Below are positions 1-8,685 of a stretch of 36,243 nucleotides of DNA, one piece after another (the first letter of the stretch is position 1; every line of letters begins with the position of its first letter). A program made the position numbers and the translations under genes. The DNA comes from a virus. Under the pieces are notes generated by a model. That model was not told the origin of the DNA. It made no database searches and saw only the letters and a list, made by a program, of their open reading frames with translations. Location of the stretch: IMG/VR virus record IMGVR_UViG_3300034198_022535, positions 1-36,243 of that record. One strand, given 5' to 3'.

Positions 1-87
1 ACACGGAGCCTTCGCCGCCGAGCGAGGCGATGGCGCGGACGTCGCGGGCCATCGGGTTCGCCGCGACGTCGGTCGGAACTCGCCCGT
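1..87. repeat. Terminal direct repeat, left copy (assembly overlap of a circular genome)
   Basis: These 87 bases are identical to the last 87 bases of the window. A gene reads in one frame through the join when one copy is removed, so the repeat is best explained as the overlap left when a circular or circularly permuted genome is linearised by an assembler. A true 87 bp terminal repeat in the packaged DNA is possible but less likely, because it would split a coding region. Confidence 0.95.
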
Positions 88-1216
88 AGACCGCGCCCTT
101 GGGTTGCGTGGCCGCAGGCGTCGACGTCAGGTCGCCGTCGAAGTTGCCCGTCGGTTCGTAGACGCCGTCTTCGGCGATGATGAGATCGCTGCCGTCGACG
201 GTCTTGAGCACGCCGCGGACCTTGAACGCGGCGCCAGAGTCGGGGCGCTTCCACCAGCTGCGCACCTGGTCACCGAGGTCCGCCATCGACAACGCCGACC
301 GTAGCGCCACGCCGGGGCCGTCGTTGAGGCCGAATATGGCGGCTTCGCGCCAGTCGTCGGAGACGATGCGCGGGCCGTACAGCCGCGGGATGGCCGAGTC
401 GGAGAGCGTCTCTTCGTCGTTGTTCTCCACATCGACGAGGCGGTAGCCCTTGCGGGTGAGCGCGAAGACGCGGCCGTTGACCGTGCAGCTCGAACTGAAC
501 GTGTACGTCTCGCTGTGGTTCAGAATCTCCCACGCAGTGCCGTTGCTGCCGACGATGCCGACCGCGCCCGCGCTGGCGTCGAGGCCGTAGACGCCGCGCT
601 GTGTGAGAACGACGAGCTTGCCGCCTGCGCCCTCGTGAAGGCCGTAAACGGGCGCAGGGCGTTGGTTCTGGTTCTGCGCCACAAAGGTGCGGAGGTCGCC
701 GCCAGTCGCGGCCACGGGGTCGCTGAAGTAGAGCGACGGGCCATCAGCGAGAACGGCGCGGTTGCCGAACGTGGTGACGATGCCGCGCGGGATGTCGAGC
801 GCCGTCGTGCTCGGGTTGTCCGACGGCTGCTTGATGGCGAGAATGATCGACGAGCCGACGAGACCCCACAGCGTCGGGAAGTCCGGCGACGCGATGAGAA
901 TCTGCCCCTCGACGACGGCGTGAGTGATGACGCGCGGCACGACGTTCACGCCGAGCGAGAGCGCTTGGAAAATCTGCCAGTCCTCGTCGTAGATGCGCAG
1001 CCGCAGGTCGCGTGGCGTCGACGTCGACGACGTCGCATCAAAGACGTACGACCAGCATTCGCCAGTGAACGGGTTTAAGACGCTGAAGCCGCCGACGAAG
1101 ATGCGCGAGCCGTCGGGAGACTGCACGCGACGAAGGCCCGGACGCACGGCGAGCTCGCCGCTTGGCAGCGGCCACAGGTTCGCCTTGCTAAGCCCGTCGA
1201 CGTCGATTGCGGTCAT
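1..1216 (-). CDS. Beta-propeller-like tail/DNA-stabilisation protein, N-terminal part (gene continues at 36156)
   Basis: Reading from an ATG at 1216 leftward to base 1 and on from 36156 to 35891 gives one uninterrupted ORF of 1482 bases, 493 residues. The start overlaps the preceding gene's stop (ATGA). The sequence has repeated hydrophobic-Gly blades such as a GGFSVLNPFTGE stretch and a LYFSDP motif. Such blades are typical of propeller-type proteins that close the tail or hold packaged DNA in short-tailed phages (P22 gp10-like). That assignment rests on motif style and gene order only. No signal peptide or membrane segment is visible. The window edge splits the gene artificially; it is not truncated. 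Confidence 0.6.
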   Translation of the reverse strand, partial: MTAIDVDGLSKANLWPLPSGELAVRPGLRRVQSPDGSRIFVGGFSVLNPFTGECWSYVFDATSSTSTPRDLRLRIYDEDWQIFQALSLGVNVVPRVITHAVVEGQILIASPDFPTLWGLVGSSIILAIKQPSDNPSTTALDIPRGIVTTFGNRAVLADGPSLYFSDPVAATGGDLRTFVAQNQNQRPAPVYGLHEGAGGKLVVLTQRGVYGLDASAGAVGIVGSNGTAWEILNHSETYTFSSSCTVNGRVFALTRKGYRLVDVENNDEETLSDSAIPRLYGPRIVSDDWREAAIFGLNDGPGVALRSALSMADLGDQVRSWWKRPDSGAAFKVRGVLKTVDGSDLIIAEDGVYEPTGNFDGDLTSTPAATQPKGAVYGRVPTDVAANPMARDVRAIASLGGEGSV

Positions 1217-2691
1217 TCCCAGTAGCCAATCGGTGTGATAGATCCGCGCAGCGTGCCGGTAGCGGCGTTGCCGATCAGGCTCATGATGATGTGGAGATAC
1301 GTCCCGGGGGGCACCACCTGCGGCGCGTCACCGAAGTCGACTTGGAAGCCCGGTGCCGTCGTGCCCGCGGGTGCCAGCGCGAGGAAGCCCTGCGACCCAA
1401 GAAAGATGCGCTTCGGGCTGACCGTCGTCGGCGGGCCCACTGCGTCAGCGGTCGCCAACGTGGCCGCGCTTGAGCCAAAGCCCGCGATCCATTCGACCTG
1501 CGTGTACGTCGCGCCGAGCACCGCAGAGACCACCGTCTCACCCACGCGGATTCCGCGGATGACGAGGTCCTTGCCGGGGACAGCGACGGTGCCCGCGGGG
1601 TTCAGGTAGCTGAAGATCGGGTAGTGAACGTCGGCGACGGTGGCGAGGCCCGATGTGCCGGCGGGCAACGGCGATGGCGAGATCCATTTGCCGCCAAGGT
1701 TGTTGGTAGCGGGCGCGGTGTTCGCGGTGAACGTCGGCGCGGCAAGCGCGGTGATGAGCGCGTTGCTCGTCTGCGCCACCGCCGTGCCGAGCTGCGTCTG
1801 AATCGCTGAGCCGCCGTTACCAGTGATGGCAGCGGGCCACGATCGCGTTGAGGCAGCGTCTGCCAGTTGGATGCTGCAGAACCCAATCTCGATGCGTCGA
1901 CCCGCTGATGCGACGCCAGAATTGGTCACGCGGAACTGCAACGGCAACGCGCTCGACTGCGTCGGTGCGCCTTGGCTCGTCGGCGTCGCGATGCGCAGCG
2001 TGAGGATGTCGTTGATCCAGAACTCGCAATCGCCCGTCGAGATGATGATCACGTACTTGCTGACGTCGGTGGCGCTGTAGCTGCCGCCTGCGCGGCCGGG
2101 GACCGACGTCGTCGTGATGTTCGACGCCGTCTCAGCGCCGTTGAAGTTCACGACGCCTTGAAGCTGTCCACCCGCAAGACGACGAAAGAACACGCCGTCG
2201 AGCGGGGTAGCCGTACCAGTGAGCAGGCCGAGACCCCATTCGCTGCTGGAGAGCGTCGACGTCTGGTTCGCCTCGCGCAACTGCATCTCGACGACAGTGG
2301 AGAACGTGCCGAAGAGCGGGAACGACTTCTTCGTCGACAGGTTGATCGTGTTGCCCGACGCCGTGGCACTGGCGCTGTTGAGCACGCCGAAGCCGCCCGA
2401 CTGCGCGTAGGTCATCGTCGTCGCGACCTGAACGAAACCGGGATCGAGGATGGTGCCGGCGAATGACTTGTTGAGCCACATCGTGTCGACGCCAACACGC
2501 AAGCGGTAGTCGTCGGAGACCTCAAGCGCGCGCACATCACGCGTGCCGGTCACCGAGCCAGAGTCAACCTCAGACGACGCCTGCGCGAAACCCGCCTGCG
2601 TCTCGGTCTGCGGCGTGCGGACCTGTACGTTGAAGTTGGCGTCGACGTTCGCCTTGCCTGCGGTGCTGCTGCCTGTGCTGATTGCGGCCAT
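1213..2691 (-). CDS. Virion structural protein (tail/appendage-like), 492 aa
   Basis: The ATG at 2691 was chosen over an in-frame upstream start because it follows the previous stop by two bases and has GAGGGA as a ribosome binding site. The N-terminal quarter contains FNVQVRTPQTETQAGF and VSDDYRLRVGVDT, a style of sequence I associate with structural proteins of uncultured short-tailed phages. The rest is Ser/Thr/Gly-rich beta sequence without membrane segments. It precedes and overlaps the propeller-like gene (ATGA). The likely role is a tail or adhesin component; no enzymatic motif is visible. The exact function is unknown. Confidence 0.6.
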   Translation of the reverse strand: MAAISTGSSTAGKANVDANFNVQVRTPQTETQAGFAQASSEVDSGSVTGTRDVRALEVSDDYRLRVGVDTMWLNKSFAGTILDPGFVQVATTMTYAQSGGFGVLNSASATASGNTINLSTKKSFPLFGTFSTVVEMQLREANQTSTLSSSEWGLGLLTGTATPLDGVFFRRLAGGQLQGVVNFNGAETASNITTTSVPGRAGGSYSATDVSKYVIIISTGDCEFWINDILTLRIATPTSQGAPTQSSALPLQFRVTNSGVASAGRRIEIGFCSIQLADAASTRSWPAAITGNGGSAIQTQLGTAVAQTSNALITALAAPTFTANTAPATNNLGGKWISPSPLPAGTSGLATVADVHYPIFSYLNPAGTVAVPGKDLVIRGIRVGETVVSAVLGATYTQVEWIAGFGSSAATLATADAVGPPTTVSPKRIFLGSQGFLALAPAGTTAPGFQVDFGDAPQVVPPGTYLHIIMSLIGNAATGTLRGSITPIGYWE

Positions 2692-2693
2692 GG

Positions 2694-3200
2694 TCAATCC
2701 CTCGTGTACTTGATGGTGAATGCGCCGTCGGCATCGCCGGTCGGGCACACAACGAAGACGGTGAAGCCGACGCCCACAGTCACGGTGTCGACCTGCGCGT
2801 GTACCGGCGACAACTCGAACTCGTCGGCGTCACGCCCTGCGGCCTTGGCCACGCTGACGACGATGTCGCTGCCTGCGCCCACGCCAGCGTCGACGATGGT
2901 GAGCGTCTTGCTGTAGTCGTTGACGACGAACGTGACGTCAGCGCGGCCGTAGGTGCCACCACCACCTGACGGCGTCTGCCACGTCGCGTGCGTCGCATCG
3001 GTCGCCGTCAGCACCTGTCCCGCGCTCGGGGGTGCCGCGCTGCCGACGTCGACGTCAGCGCCTGTCGTGCCGAGGAAGTCCGCCGTCGACCCTGCGCCGA
3101 CAGCAGCCCACGCGCCGCCGTTCGCTGACGCGGTGTCACGAACGAACACCTGCCCGGTGGTGCCTGTCGTCTCAAGAGTCTGGATGATGACGCGGGTCAT
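2694..3200 (-). CDS. Small tail-fibre-like protein, 168 aa
   Basis: The product has the segment PSAGQVLTATDATHATWQTP. This asx-Gly-Gln-Val-Leu-Thr type repeat is common in phage fibre and appendage proteins, where it sits between trimeric beta segments. A Gly-run linker (SGGGGTYG) follows, then a compact beta-rich C-terminal domain of about 80 residues. The start ATG overlaps the stop of the beta-helix gene (ATGA), so the two may be translationally coupled. Assignment to the fibre or tail is inference from this motif and the neighbours. Confidence 0.55.
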   Translation of the reverse strand: MTRVIIQTLETTGTTGQVFVRDTASANGGAWAAVGAGSTADFLGTTGADVDVGSAAPPSAGQVLTATDATHATWQTPSGGGGTYGRADVTFVVNDYSKTLTIVDAGVGAGSDIVVSVAKAAGRDADEFELSPVHAQVDTVTVGVGFTVFVVCPTGDADGAFTIKYTRD

Positions 3201-4060
3201 GTGTTCAGACCCACGGCGTCAGTCGCCGCGAACGTGATGGTGCCGCATTCGGTGTTGCCGAGGATGCTATTGAGCCCCGTGCTCAGCGACGTGTTGATAG
3301 TGCCGCTGTTCAGCGTGTTACCGTTGATCGACGACGTGCCGCCGTTGGCGCCCATGTGGATGGCGTCGCCGCCGCCCGTCGTGAAGATGTTGTTGCCGCT
3401 GATGCTCCATTGCGTGCCGTCGAGGTCGATGGCGTGCGCGCCCGCGGGCAGGATGCCGACAAAGCCATTGTCGCGAATGAAGCCACGGCCACGCCCGCCC
3501 ACTTCGTCGACGATGAACGCATGGGCGACGACGAGGTTGTTCTCATAGTGCCCGAACTCGCCCGCATCAAAGTTCGCGGTGTCGAACACGATGGCGCGGT
3601 TGAAGTAGATGCCGCCCGCGACGTCGGAGACGATGCGGAGGCCGCGCAGGGTCGGGTACGATCCGCGGATGACGAAGCAGTCGATCCCATCGACGAGCGG
3701 CGTGATTTGCACCTGTCCGTTCGACTCGATCGTGACGCCGGGGAGTGAGCCGTCGATGATGATGGGCGCGTGAAGCTGAATCGGCGCCGTGATGACGATG
3801 CGGCGACCGTACGAGGCCGCAAGCTGCGCGTCACTCGTCACGTCGCGCGGAGTGAGCGCCGCGACAAGCTCGTCTTCGGTGCGAACCTCAAAGAAGCCGC
3901 TGGACGCGCTCTGGTTCTGAAGCGTGGCCCGCTTGAGGTTGCGGTCGCGGAAGATGCTTGTGACCACTTCACCCTCCGCGGTTTCGTCGACCTCGTCGAC
4001 TGGCAAAGGCCCGCAGGCGGCACACGAAAGAACAACGATGGTGAGCGCGTGGTTGGTCAT
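3197..4060 (-). CDS. Right-handed beta-helix (pectate-lyase-like) protein with lipoprotein-like N-terminus, 287 aa
   Basis: Residues from about 80 onward show short repeats rich in Ile/Val/Asn/Gly (for example ITAPIQLHAPIIIDGS, VTIESNGQVQI, WSISGNNIFTTGGGDAI), the pattern of parallel beta-helix proteins such as tailspikes and pectate lyases. No catalytic residues can be named with certainty. The first 18 residues (MTNHALTIVVLSCAACGP) form a short hydrophobic stretch with Cys at 13 and 16, like a lipoprotein signal, although the n-region lacks Lys/Arg. The ribosome binding site is weak (GGGCGC). It lies between the adaptor and fibre-like genes, so a tailspike or host-surface role is plausible. 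Confidence 0.6.
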   Translation of the reverse strand: MTNHALTIVVLSCAACGPLPVDEVDETAEGEVVTSIFRDRNLKRATLQNQSASSGFFEVRTEDELVAALTPRDVTSDAQLAASYGRRIVITAPIQLHAPIIIDGSLPGVTIESNGQVQITPLVDGIDCFVIRGSYPTLRGLRIVSDVAGGIYFNRAIVFDTANFDAGEFGHYENNLVVAHAFIVDEVGGRGRGFIRDNGFVGILPAGAHAIDLDGTQWSISGNNIFTTGGGDAIHMGANGGTSSINGNTLNSGTINTSLSTGLNSILGNTECGTITFAATDAVGLNT

Positions 4061-4072
4061 GCGCCCAGCGTA

Positions 4073-4771
4073 TCACTGACCCCAGCCTCCGAATCCCTGA
4101 CCGCGCGCGCGCACCAGCTGCAGCGTCGGCGCCGTCGGTGACGTCGTGTAGACGTAGCTCAGCATCGCCCACAGCTGCGGCGCGTTGCGCGGCAGCGAGA
4201 GCGGGTACGCCTTCGGCGTGTTGATGCGGTTCAGCACGTTCTGGCGCGCCTGCGCCTCAAGGTTCGCCAACATCGGGCGCTGGTCGTTGTCTTTGATGCC
4301 GAGCAAGAGCGCGGCTTTCATGCAAATCCACATGTCGAACTCAGGCCACGAGGCCGCAGCCGTCGCGCCGTTGCCCACCAGGGGATGAGTCGTCGTCGTC
4401 GAGAGCGCGAAGTCTCGGACGTACACGATCGACAACGTGTAGACGCTCTGCGCGAGCATGTATCGGTCGGCCCGCAAAGCCGCTGGGATGGCCGTGAACG
4501 TCGTGTTGGTGCCCGACCCGAACGAACCCTGCACGCCGCGGATGTCGAGCAACGGGGCCACTGTGGAGAGCGAGGCGAGGCCCGTCGATGAGGTCGTGAA
4601 CGACGCTTCTTCGTTGAATGCCGAGCCGCCCGCACTCACATAGGCGGAGACGCAAGCAGACAGAGCCGTCGCAAGACCGGCGTCGATCTGCGTCGTGCTC
4701 CATCGGATGTTATTGGGGTCGTCGAGAAACTGAGAGACGTTGCCACGGGCGTCAGCGACGGTTTGGGCCAT
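4073..4771 (-). CDS. Head-tail adaptor/connector-like protein, 232 aa
   Basis: The N-terminus (VADARGNVSQFLDDPNNIRW, then a helical Ala-rich stretch) resembles phage adaptor proteins that dock under the portal, with an initial helix-turn-helix-rich domain. The gene lies two genes after the major capsid gene, a usual place for a connector. The start at 4771 has GAGGGACG upstream and overlaps the previous gene by 20 bases. Two long hydrophobic-aromatic helices (around residues 100-160) fit a ring-forming helical protein. The specific family is not certain. The protein ends in the Gly-rich segment GQGFGGWGQ. Confidence 0.55.
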   Translation of the reverse strand: MAQTVADARGNVSQFLDDPNNIRWSTTQIDAGLATALSACVSAYVSAGGSAFNEEASFTTSSTGLASLSTVAPLLDIRGVQGSFGSGTNTTFTAIPAALRADRYMLAQSVYTLSIVYVRDFALSTTTTHPLVGNGATAAASWPEFDMWICMKAALLLGIKDNDQRPMLANLEAQARQNVLNRINTPKAYPLSLPRNAPQLWAMLSYVYTTSPTAPTLQLVRARGQGFGGWGQ

Positions 4772-5162
4772 GGACGTCCCTCACTGCTTCCCAGAACGTG
4801 TCGATACCCGTCTGACGGACGACGTGAGTCAACTCTTTGGCGCGCTGTGCACGACGGTCGGCGAGGTCCGCCGCGTCCTTCTCTTCTTTACGCTTGTGCG
4901 CGGCCATCCACGACTTCGACAGGTTGTGCTGGTTTCGCATCTTGCGCGAACGCCAGATGTTCGACAGCGGATGGTCCATGTCGACGTCGCGAAACGGCTC
5001 CCATTGCTCGACGAGAACGTTGGCACCCTTGCCTTCGGCCAGCATGAGCTCGCGTTGAGCGACATGGCAGACGCCACGGCGGAAAACAGGGCGAAGACCA
5101 TGGCGCGCGCCATCCCGCTGCACTTGGCGAGCAATTTCAGCGGGGGAGACTTCACGCTTCAT
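4752..5162 (-). CDS. Uncharacterised basic protein between capsid and adaptor, 136 aa
   Basis: I do not recognise a family. The protein is rich in Arg/Lys/Glu and mostly helical by composition, with a charged central stretch (HKRKEEKDAADLADRRAQRA) that could be a coiled coil. A good ribosome binding site (AGGAG, nine bases before the ATG) supports the start. It lies between the major capsid and adaptor genes, so a minor virion or assembly role is possible but not shown. Confidence 0.55.
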   Translation of the reverse strand: MKREVSPAEIARQVQRDGARHGLRPVFRRGVCHVAQRELMLAEGKGANVLVEQWEPFRDVDMDHPLSNIWRSRKMRNQHNLSKSWMAAHKRKEEKDAADLADRRAQRAKELTHVVRQTGIDTFWEAVRDVHGPNRR

Positions 5163-5181
5163 GGTCTTCGCTCCTGTCAGA

Positions 5182-6429
5182 TCAGAACGCGGCGTTCAAG
5201 TTGGTGAACATGCCGTGAGCGTTGCGGCGCGGGACGCGGAGGTTGAAGCCCATCGAAAGGAACAACTTCCACGAGAAGTTGACCTGCGAGAGCTGCAGCG
5301 ATTCACGCGACCAGCCGCCGTTCTTGCCGCCGTCGACCTGGGGCTGAGGCTCCCAGAAGACGTGCATCTTGGTGACGTGCTCTTTGGTGTTGAGGAACAT
5401 CGCCGACTTGGGTTTGGCGCTGTTGCTCTGGACGACGGTGCAGCCGTCGAACTTCATGTTCGGGCCGTAGTTGTCGAGCGTGTCGCCGGGGGCGAATCGA
5501 AGCGTCGGGTTCTGCGACTCGTAGATCTTCTGGACCTGGTACGGGTGCGCGAGGATCACGTCGGGCGACTGCGAGCACTGCGCGAAGATGCGCTGGATCA
5601 TGCGCTTGCCGGCCGCATTGCCCCACGCCGTGGTCGTGGAGTCGAGCGTGCCCGCGGGCTGGTCGCTGACAGCGAGGTTGCTATAGAGCGCGACCGAGCT
5701 GTTCATGATGTCGCGAATGTTGACGTTGCGGACCGAGCCAGCAGGCGTCGCACCACCGGCCGAGGCCGCGAGGTAGATGAGGTCGCCAGCGACGAGGTTC
5801 GCCGTCAGCGAGGTGATGACGATCGATCCGGTGCCGTCGCCGTCATCGACGAGCGCGCCGGTCACAGCGTTCAGCTGCTTGACGGTCGTGCCGTTGCTGG
5901 CGTAGATGTCGACGAGACCGCCGCCGGTGCGGAAGCCCGAGATGTCGTCGATCTCGACGACGACGTTGGAACCGATGGCCTCGGTGAGTTCGACGGCGGC
6001 AAGCGAGTGGTCGATGACCGCGCGCTCGCTGGTGCGGCCGAGCTGGCGCGCAGCCTTGCCCATGGCCTCCATATAGAGGTCGATGCCGTTGCCGCCGCGA
6101 GCGACCTGCAGGATGCCCGCGGGGAACTCGAGGTCGCCGGTGATGATGCTGAAGCCGTAGTTGCCCGACGCGTACGTCAGCTGGACTGCGGCGTTGCGGG
6201 TGGCGCCGTCGACCTGGTAGGCGACGTTAGTCATGCCGCTGTTGTCGATCTGCACGCGGCCGACCTCTTCGGGCCGGACCATCTTGGCGAAGACCTTGGT
6301 GGGGTTCTTCTTGCCGCCTTCGGGCATCTTCCAATCGACGATGGTGGTCTCATTGTCGATCTGGTCGATGAGGTCGTCACGGCCATCTTCGGCCAGCAGG
6401 TTCGTCAGTGCGGAATACGAGAACGCCAT
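5182..6429 (-). CDS. Major capsid protein, 415 aa
   Basis: The length, the position straight after an Ala/Pro-rich scaffold-like gene and the near-consensus ribosome binding site (AGGAG) fit a highly expressed major capsid protein. The product begins MAFSYSALTNLLAED and has capsid-like stretches: a long segment with ATRNAAVQLTYASGNYGFSI, a Gly/Asp-rich beta insert near residues 170-230 (possible extra surface domain), and VILAHPYQVQKIYESQ near the C-terminal third, like major capsid proteins of short-tailed phages. The HK97 fold is assumed, not shown. No signal or membrane segment is present. Confidence 0.8.
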   Translation of the reverse strand: MAFSYSALTNLLAEDGRDDLIDQIDNETTIVDWKMPEGGKKNPTKVFAKMVRPEEVGRVQIDNSGMTNVAYQVDGATRNAAVQLTYASGNYGFSIITGDLEFPAGILQVARGGNGIDLYMEAMGKAARQLGRTSERAVIDHSLAAVELTEAIGSNVVVEIDDISGFRTGGGLVDIYASNGTTVKQLNAVTGALVDDGDGTGSIVITSLTANLVAGDLIYLAASAGGATPAGSVRNVNIRDIMNSSVALYSNLAVSDQPAGTLDSTTTAWGNAAGKRMIQRIFAQCSQSPDVILAHPYQVQKIYESQNPTLRFAPGDTLDNYGPNMKFDGCTVVQSNSAKPKSAMFLNTKEHVTKMHVFWEPQPQVDGGKNGGWSRESLQLSQVNFSWKLFLSMGFNLRVPRRNAHGMFTNLNAAF

Positions 6430-6454
6430 GGGTCAATCTCCTGAGTGGGTGGGG

Positions 6455-7432
6455 TCAGACGTCGAACCCACTCGACTGGAGTCGAGCGAGCTTGCCCGCG
6501 TAGCTGCGGTCCTTGGGCATTTGCGTGCCTGCCGGAATGGTGCGCGTCACCGGCGTCGGTGCCGTGCTGTTCGCCTGTCGTTGCGCGAGCAACTGCAGGT
6601 CCTTGGCGCGCTTGATCGCTCCAGCGACGTCGGCGGGGCGCTTCATCGCGAGGTCAGCGGCAACGAACTGCGCGACCTCCTCAAATGGCACGCCCGCCGT
6701 CTTCGCCTGCGTGCGCATGTCGTCGACGAAGACCTTGGCTTCATCGTTCGCACGCGCTTGCGCGAACTCTTTCTGTTGCGTCTGCGACGCCTCGTCACGC
6801 ATGCGCTGCACTTCAGCCATGCGCTGCGCCGACTGTTCGCCGACGCGGTAGTTGATCAAGTCGAGGTCGCGCTGGTCGACCGGGACCTGATGCTGATCGA
6901 GCAACGAGCGCAGAAGCTTGTTCTCCTCGTGGAGACGCAGGTTCTGCTGGACCGCCTTTGGGCCCGCCTCGTGCCACTTCGCCAGCTCGCCCTCGTACTG
7001 CGAGACCTTGGCCGTGAGCTCGCCGTGAGCCTTGCGGGCAGGCTCGGGCCACGCCTTCGGGTCGCTCAGGTCGGCGGGGGCCTCTTGCTTCTCTGCCTCG
7101 GGCTGCGCCTTGCTCTGGTCGGCTTCAGCCGCCTTCGGGGCGTCGGCTTTGGCGTCGCCGACAGCGGCGTCGTCGGGCTGCGCCGGGGTGGCGCGGCTTT
7201 CGTCGGGGAACGCCTCGCGCATGATGCGCTGTTTCGCGGGCGTGTTGCTGCGAACGAAACGCCCACGTTCACCGCGGGCGCGCTCCGCCGACGAGCGGGC
7301 CTCGGAAGCCGGAGCCTCCGAGGTGGCCGCTGGCGTCGACGATTGCGGAGCAGAGGCAGGAGCAGAAGGCGCCGGAGCAGCCGCAGGCGCTGCAGCCGGA
7401 GCCATCGACGGGGCTGCCATGGGCGCGCTCAC
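6455..7432 (-). CDS. Scaffolding protein, 325 aa
   Basis: The first ~50 residues are almost entirely Ala/Pro/Ser, residues ~85-130 are Ala/Glu/Lys-rich and disordered, and residues ~140-240 are a charged coiled coil (QYEGELAKWHEAGPKAVQQN, then RLHEENKLLRSLLDQ). A basic C-terminal region follows. This layout and the position directly before the major capsid gene are typical of scaffolding proteins that guide procapsid assembly and then leave. The GTG start at 7432 overlaps the previous stop by four bases (GTGA). No protease gene is seen nearby, so the scaffold may exit uncleaved or be processed by a host enzyme. Confidence 0.75.
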   Translation of the reverse strand: MSAPMAAPSMAPAAAPAAAPAPSAPASAPQSSTPAATSEAPASEARSSAERARGERGRFVRSNTPAKQRIMREAFPDESRATPAQPDDAAVGDAKADAPKAAEADQSKAQPEAEKQEAPADLSDPKAWPEPARKAHGELTAKVSQYEGELAKWHEAGPKAVQQNLRLHEENKLLRSLLDQHQVPVDQRDLDLINYRVGEQSAQRMAEVQRMRDEASQTQQKEFAQARANDEAKVFVDDMRTQAKTAGVPFEEVAQFVAADLAMKRPADVAGAIKRAKDLQLLAQRQANSTAPTPVTRTIPAGTQMPKDRSYAGKLARLQSSGFDV

Positions 7433-8097
7433 GCGTACACCCCGTTGTTACCGTAGCCGGTGCCATCGTCCTTGTTCACCGACGCGAAGTAGTGAATCTC
7501 GAACGTGTCGTTGGCCGCGGTGATGGTGCCGCCGTGGTTGATCGAACTGTTGGCGACATCCACCGTCGTCGACGAGATGGCGATGGCCGTGGCTTCGGTA
7601 CCGCTCACAATCTTGTAGATGCCGACCACGCTGTTCACGCGGTCGATCGGGTGCGGGAGGCCGATGCCGTCGCCGGAGATGCCGCAGGTGAGAGCATCAC
7701 CCGCCGCAGCACCGGTGACCGTGTTCGGCACGACGCTCGTCACCTGATCGAACACCTGCGTGCACGTGCCGGTGGTGGCCGCGCCGCTCGTGCAGGTCAC
7801 GGTGACCGTTTCCGAGATGGCCTTGCCGAAGCGGTTGCCAAAGAACGTGACGGTGACGGAGAGACCGCCGCCGCCGCCCGAAGCATCGGTCAGCACGAGC
7901 GTCGGCTTACGCGGAACGCGGAGCTTGAGCCCCGAGGCCGTGGCCGCGAGGGTGAGCGGCGTGCCGACGGTGACCGCCGACGACGGATCGACAGATGCGA
8001 CGAAAAAGTTGACCGTGGTCGCACGCGGGTTCGGCATGACGACGGTTTTGAAGAGGAGCTCGGACTTCGGCTCAACCTGACGAGCATTGATGGCCAT
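7429..8097 (-). CDS. Putative capsid decoration/structural protein, 222 aa
   Basis: The product begins MAINARQVEPKSELLFKTVV and continues as Val/Thr/Gly-rich beta sequence with a Gly run (SGGGGGLS, around residues 73-80). There is no membrane segment or enzyme motif. The ATG follows the previous stop by three bases, with a GAGG ribosome binding site. It sits just before the scaffold, next to another beta-rich protein of similar style, so a head decoration or minor capsid role is likely. I do not recognise a named family. Confidence 0.5.
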   Translation of the reverse strand: MAINARQVEPKSELLFKTVVMPNPRATTVNFFVASVDPSSAVTVGTPLTLAATASGLKLRVPRKPTLVLTDASGGGGGLSVTVTFFGNRFGKAISETVTVTCTSGAATTGTCTQVFDQVTSVVPNTVTGAAAGDALTCGISGDGIGLPHPIDRVNSVVGIYKIVSGTEATAIAISSTTVDVANSSINHGGTITAANDTFEIHYFASVNKDDGTGYGNNGVYA

Positions 8098-8100
8098 GGT

Positions 8101-8616
8101 TCAGACCTCTTCGATGCGCAGGAAACCCTGCTTTGCGCCAAAGTTGCCGGTCGAGGCGATGACTTTGAGCGAGATGATGTCGCCGATGACGAGGCTGGTG
8201 AGGAGGACGCTGGCGCTCACCATGACGGGTGCGCCGGTGAGCTGGGTGACGACGCATTTGCCCTTGGAGGCAGTGCCTGCGCCGGCCGAGAGCGAGCCCT
8301 TGTAGATCTCGGTCGTGATGACCTGCGTGGTCACGACGGTGATGCCGCTCAGCGAGTAGGTGACGCGGTAGTTGCCCGCCTTCGGAATGACGATGGCGCC
8401 GGTGGTCGCCGTGACCGAGCCGGTCGTGGCCGAGAAGAGCCCGCCGATGAGACCCGCGGTCCAGCCGTTGGCCGCGTCAGCGACGACGGTGGCGGTGGTG
8501 GGGGTGGTCAGCACGACGCCGGTGGCGTTGTCGAGCTGGAGCTCAGCCATGTTCTGCTGCACCGCGTAGCCATCGGGTGCGACCTTGGAATCAGAAGAGC
8601 GGATGATGTCGACCAC
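8101..8616 (-). CDS. Putative head-fibre/decoration protein, 171 aa
   Basis: A GTG start at 8616 has a strong GGAGG site six bases upstream. After a short variable N-terminus (MVDIIRSSDSKVAPDG) the protein resembles the jelly-roll/C1q-like domains of phage head fibres, with alternating beta segments such as IVIPKAGNYRVTYSLSG and LLTSLVIGDIISLKVI. This is the first gene after the repeated TTGACATAATC element and the lysis cassette, and so the first gene of the capsid block. The assignment is from sequence style; no catalytic residues are seen. Confidence 0.5.
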   Translation of the reverse strand: MVDIIRSSDSKVAPDGYAVQQNMAELQLDNATGVVLTTPTTATVVADAANGWTAGLIGGLFSATTGSVTATTGAIVIPKAGNYRVTYSLSGITVVTTQVITTEIYKGSLSAGAGTASKGKCVVTQLTGAPVMVSASVLLTSLVIGDIISLKVIASTGNFGAKQGFLRIEEV

Positions 8617-8667
8617 GAAGAACCTCCGGAAGATGTTGCGGGCAGCGTTGGAATGCTGGCCGCTGTG

Positions 8668-8685
8668 CTGGATTATGTCAACTCA
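8668..8685 (-). promoter_or_regulatory. Repeated leftward element, copy C
   Basis: On the minus strand this reads TGAGTTGACATAATCCAG. The 18 bases are identical to copy A (15787-15804), and 14 of them to copy B (13167-13180). It includes the stop codon of the C39-peptidase gene and precedes the head-fibre-like gene by about 50 bases. It contains a perfect TTGACA, but no TATAAT-like hexamer lies 17 bases further on. The function is unknown: possible late promoter, operator or RNA processing site. Confidence 0.5.

Noticed and set aside
5161-6444. A 427-codon open frame on the plus strand opposite the major capsid gene
   Set aside because: The opposite strand carries the capsid gene with a strong ribosome binding site. 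The frame is a GC-rich shadow.
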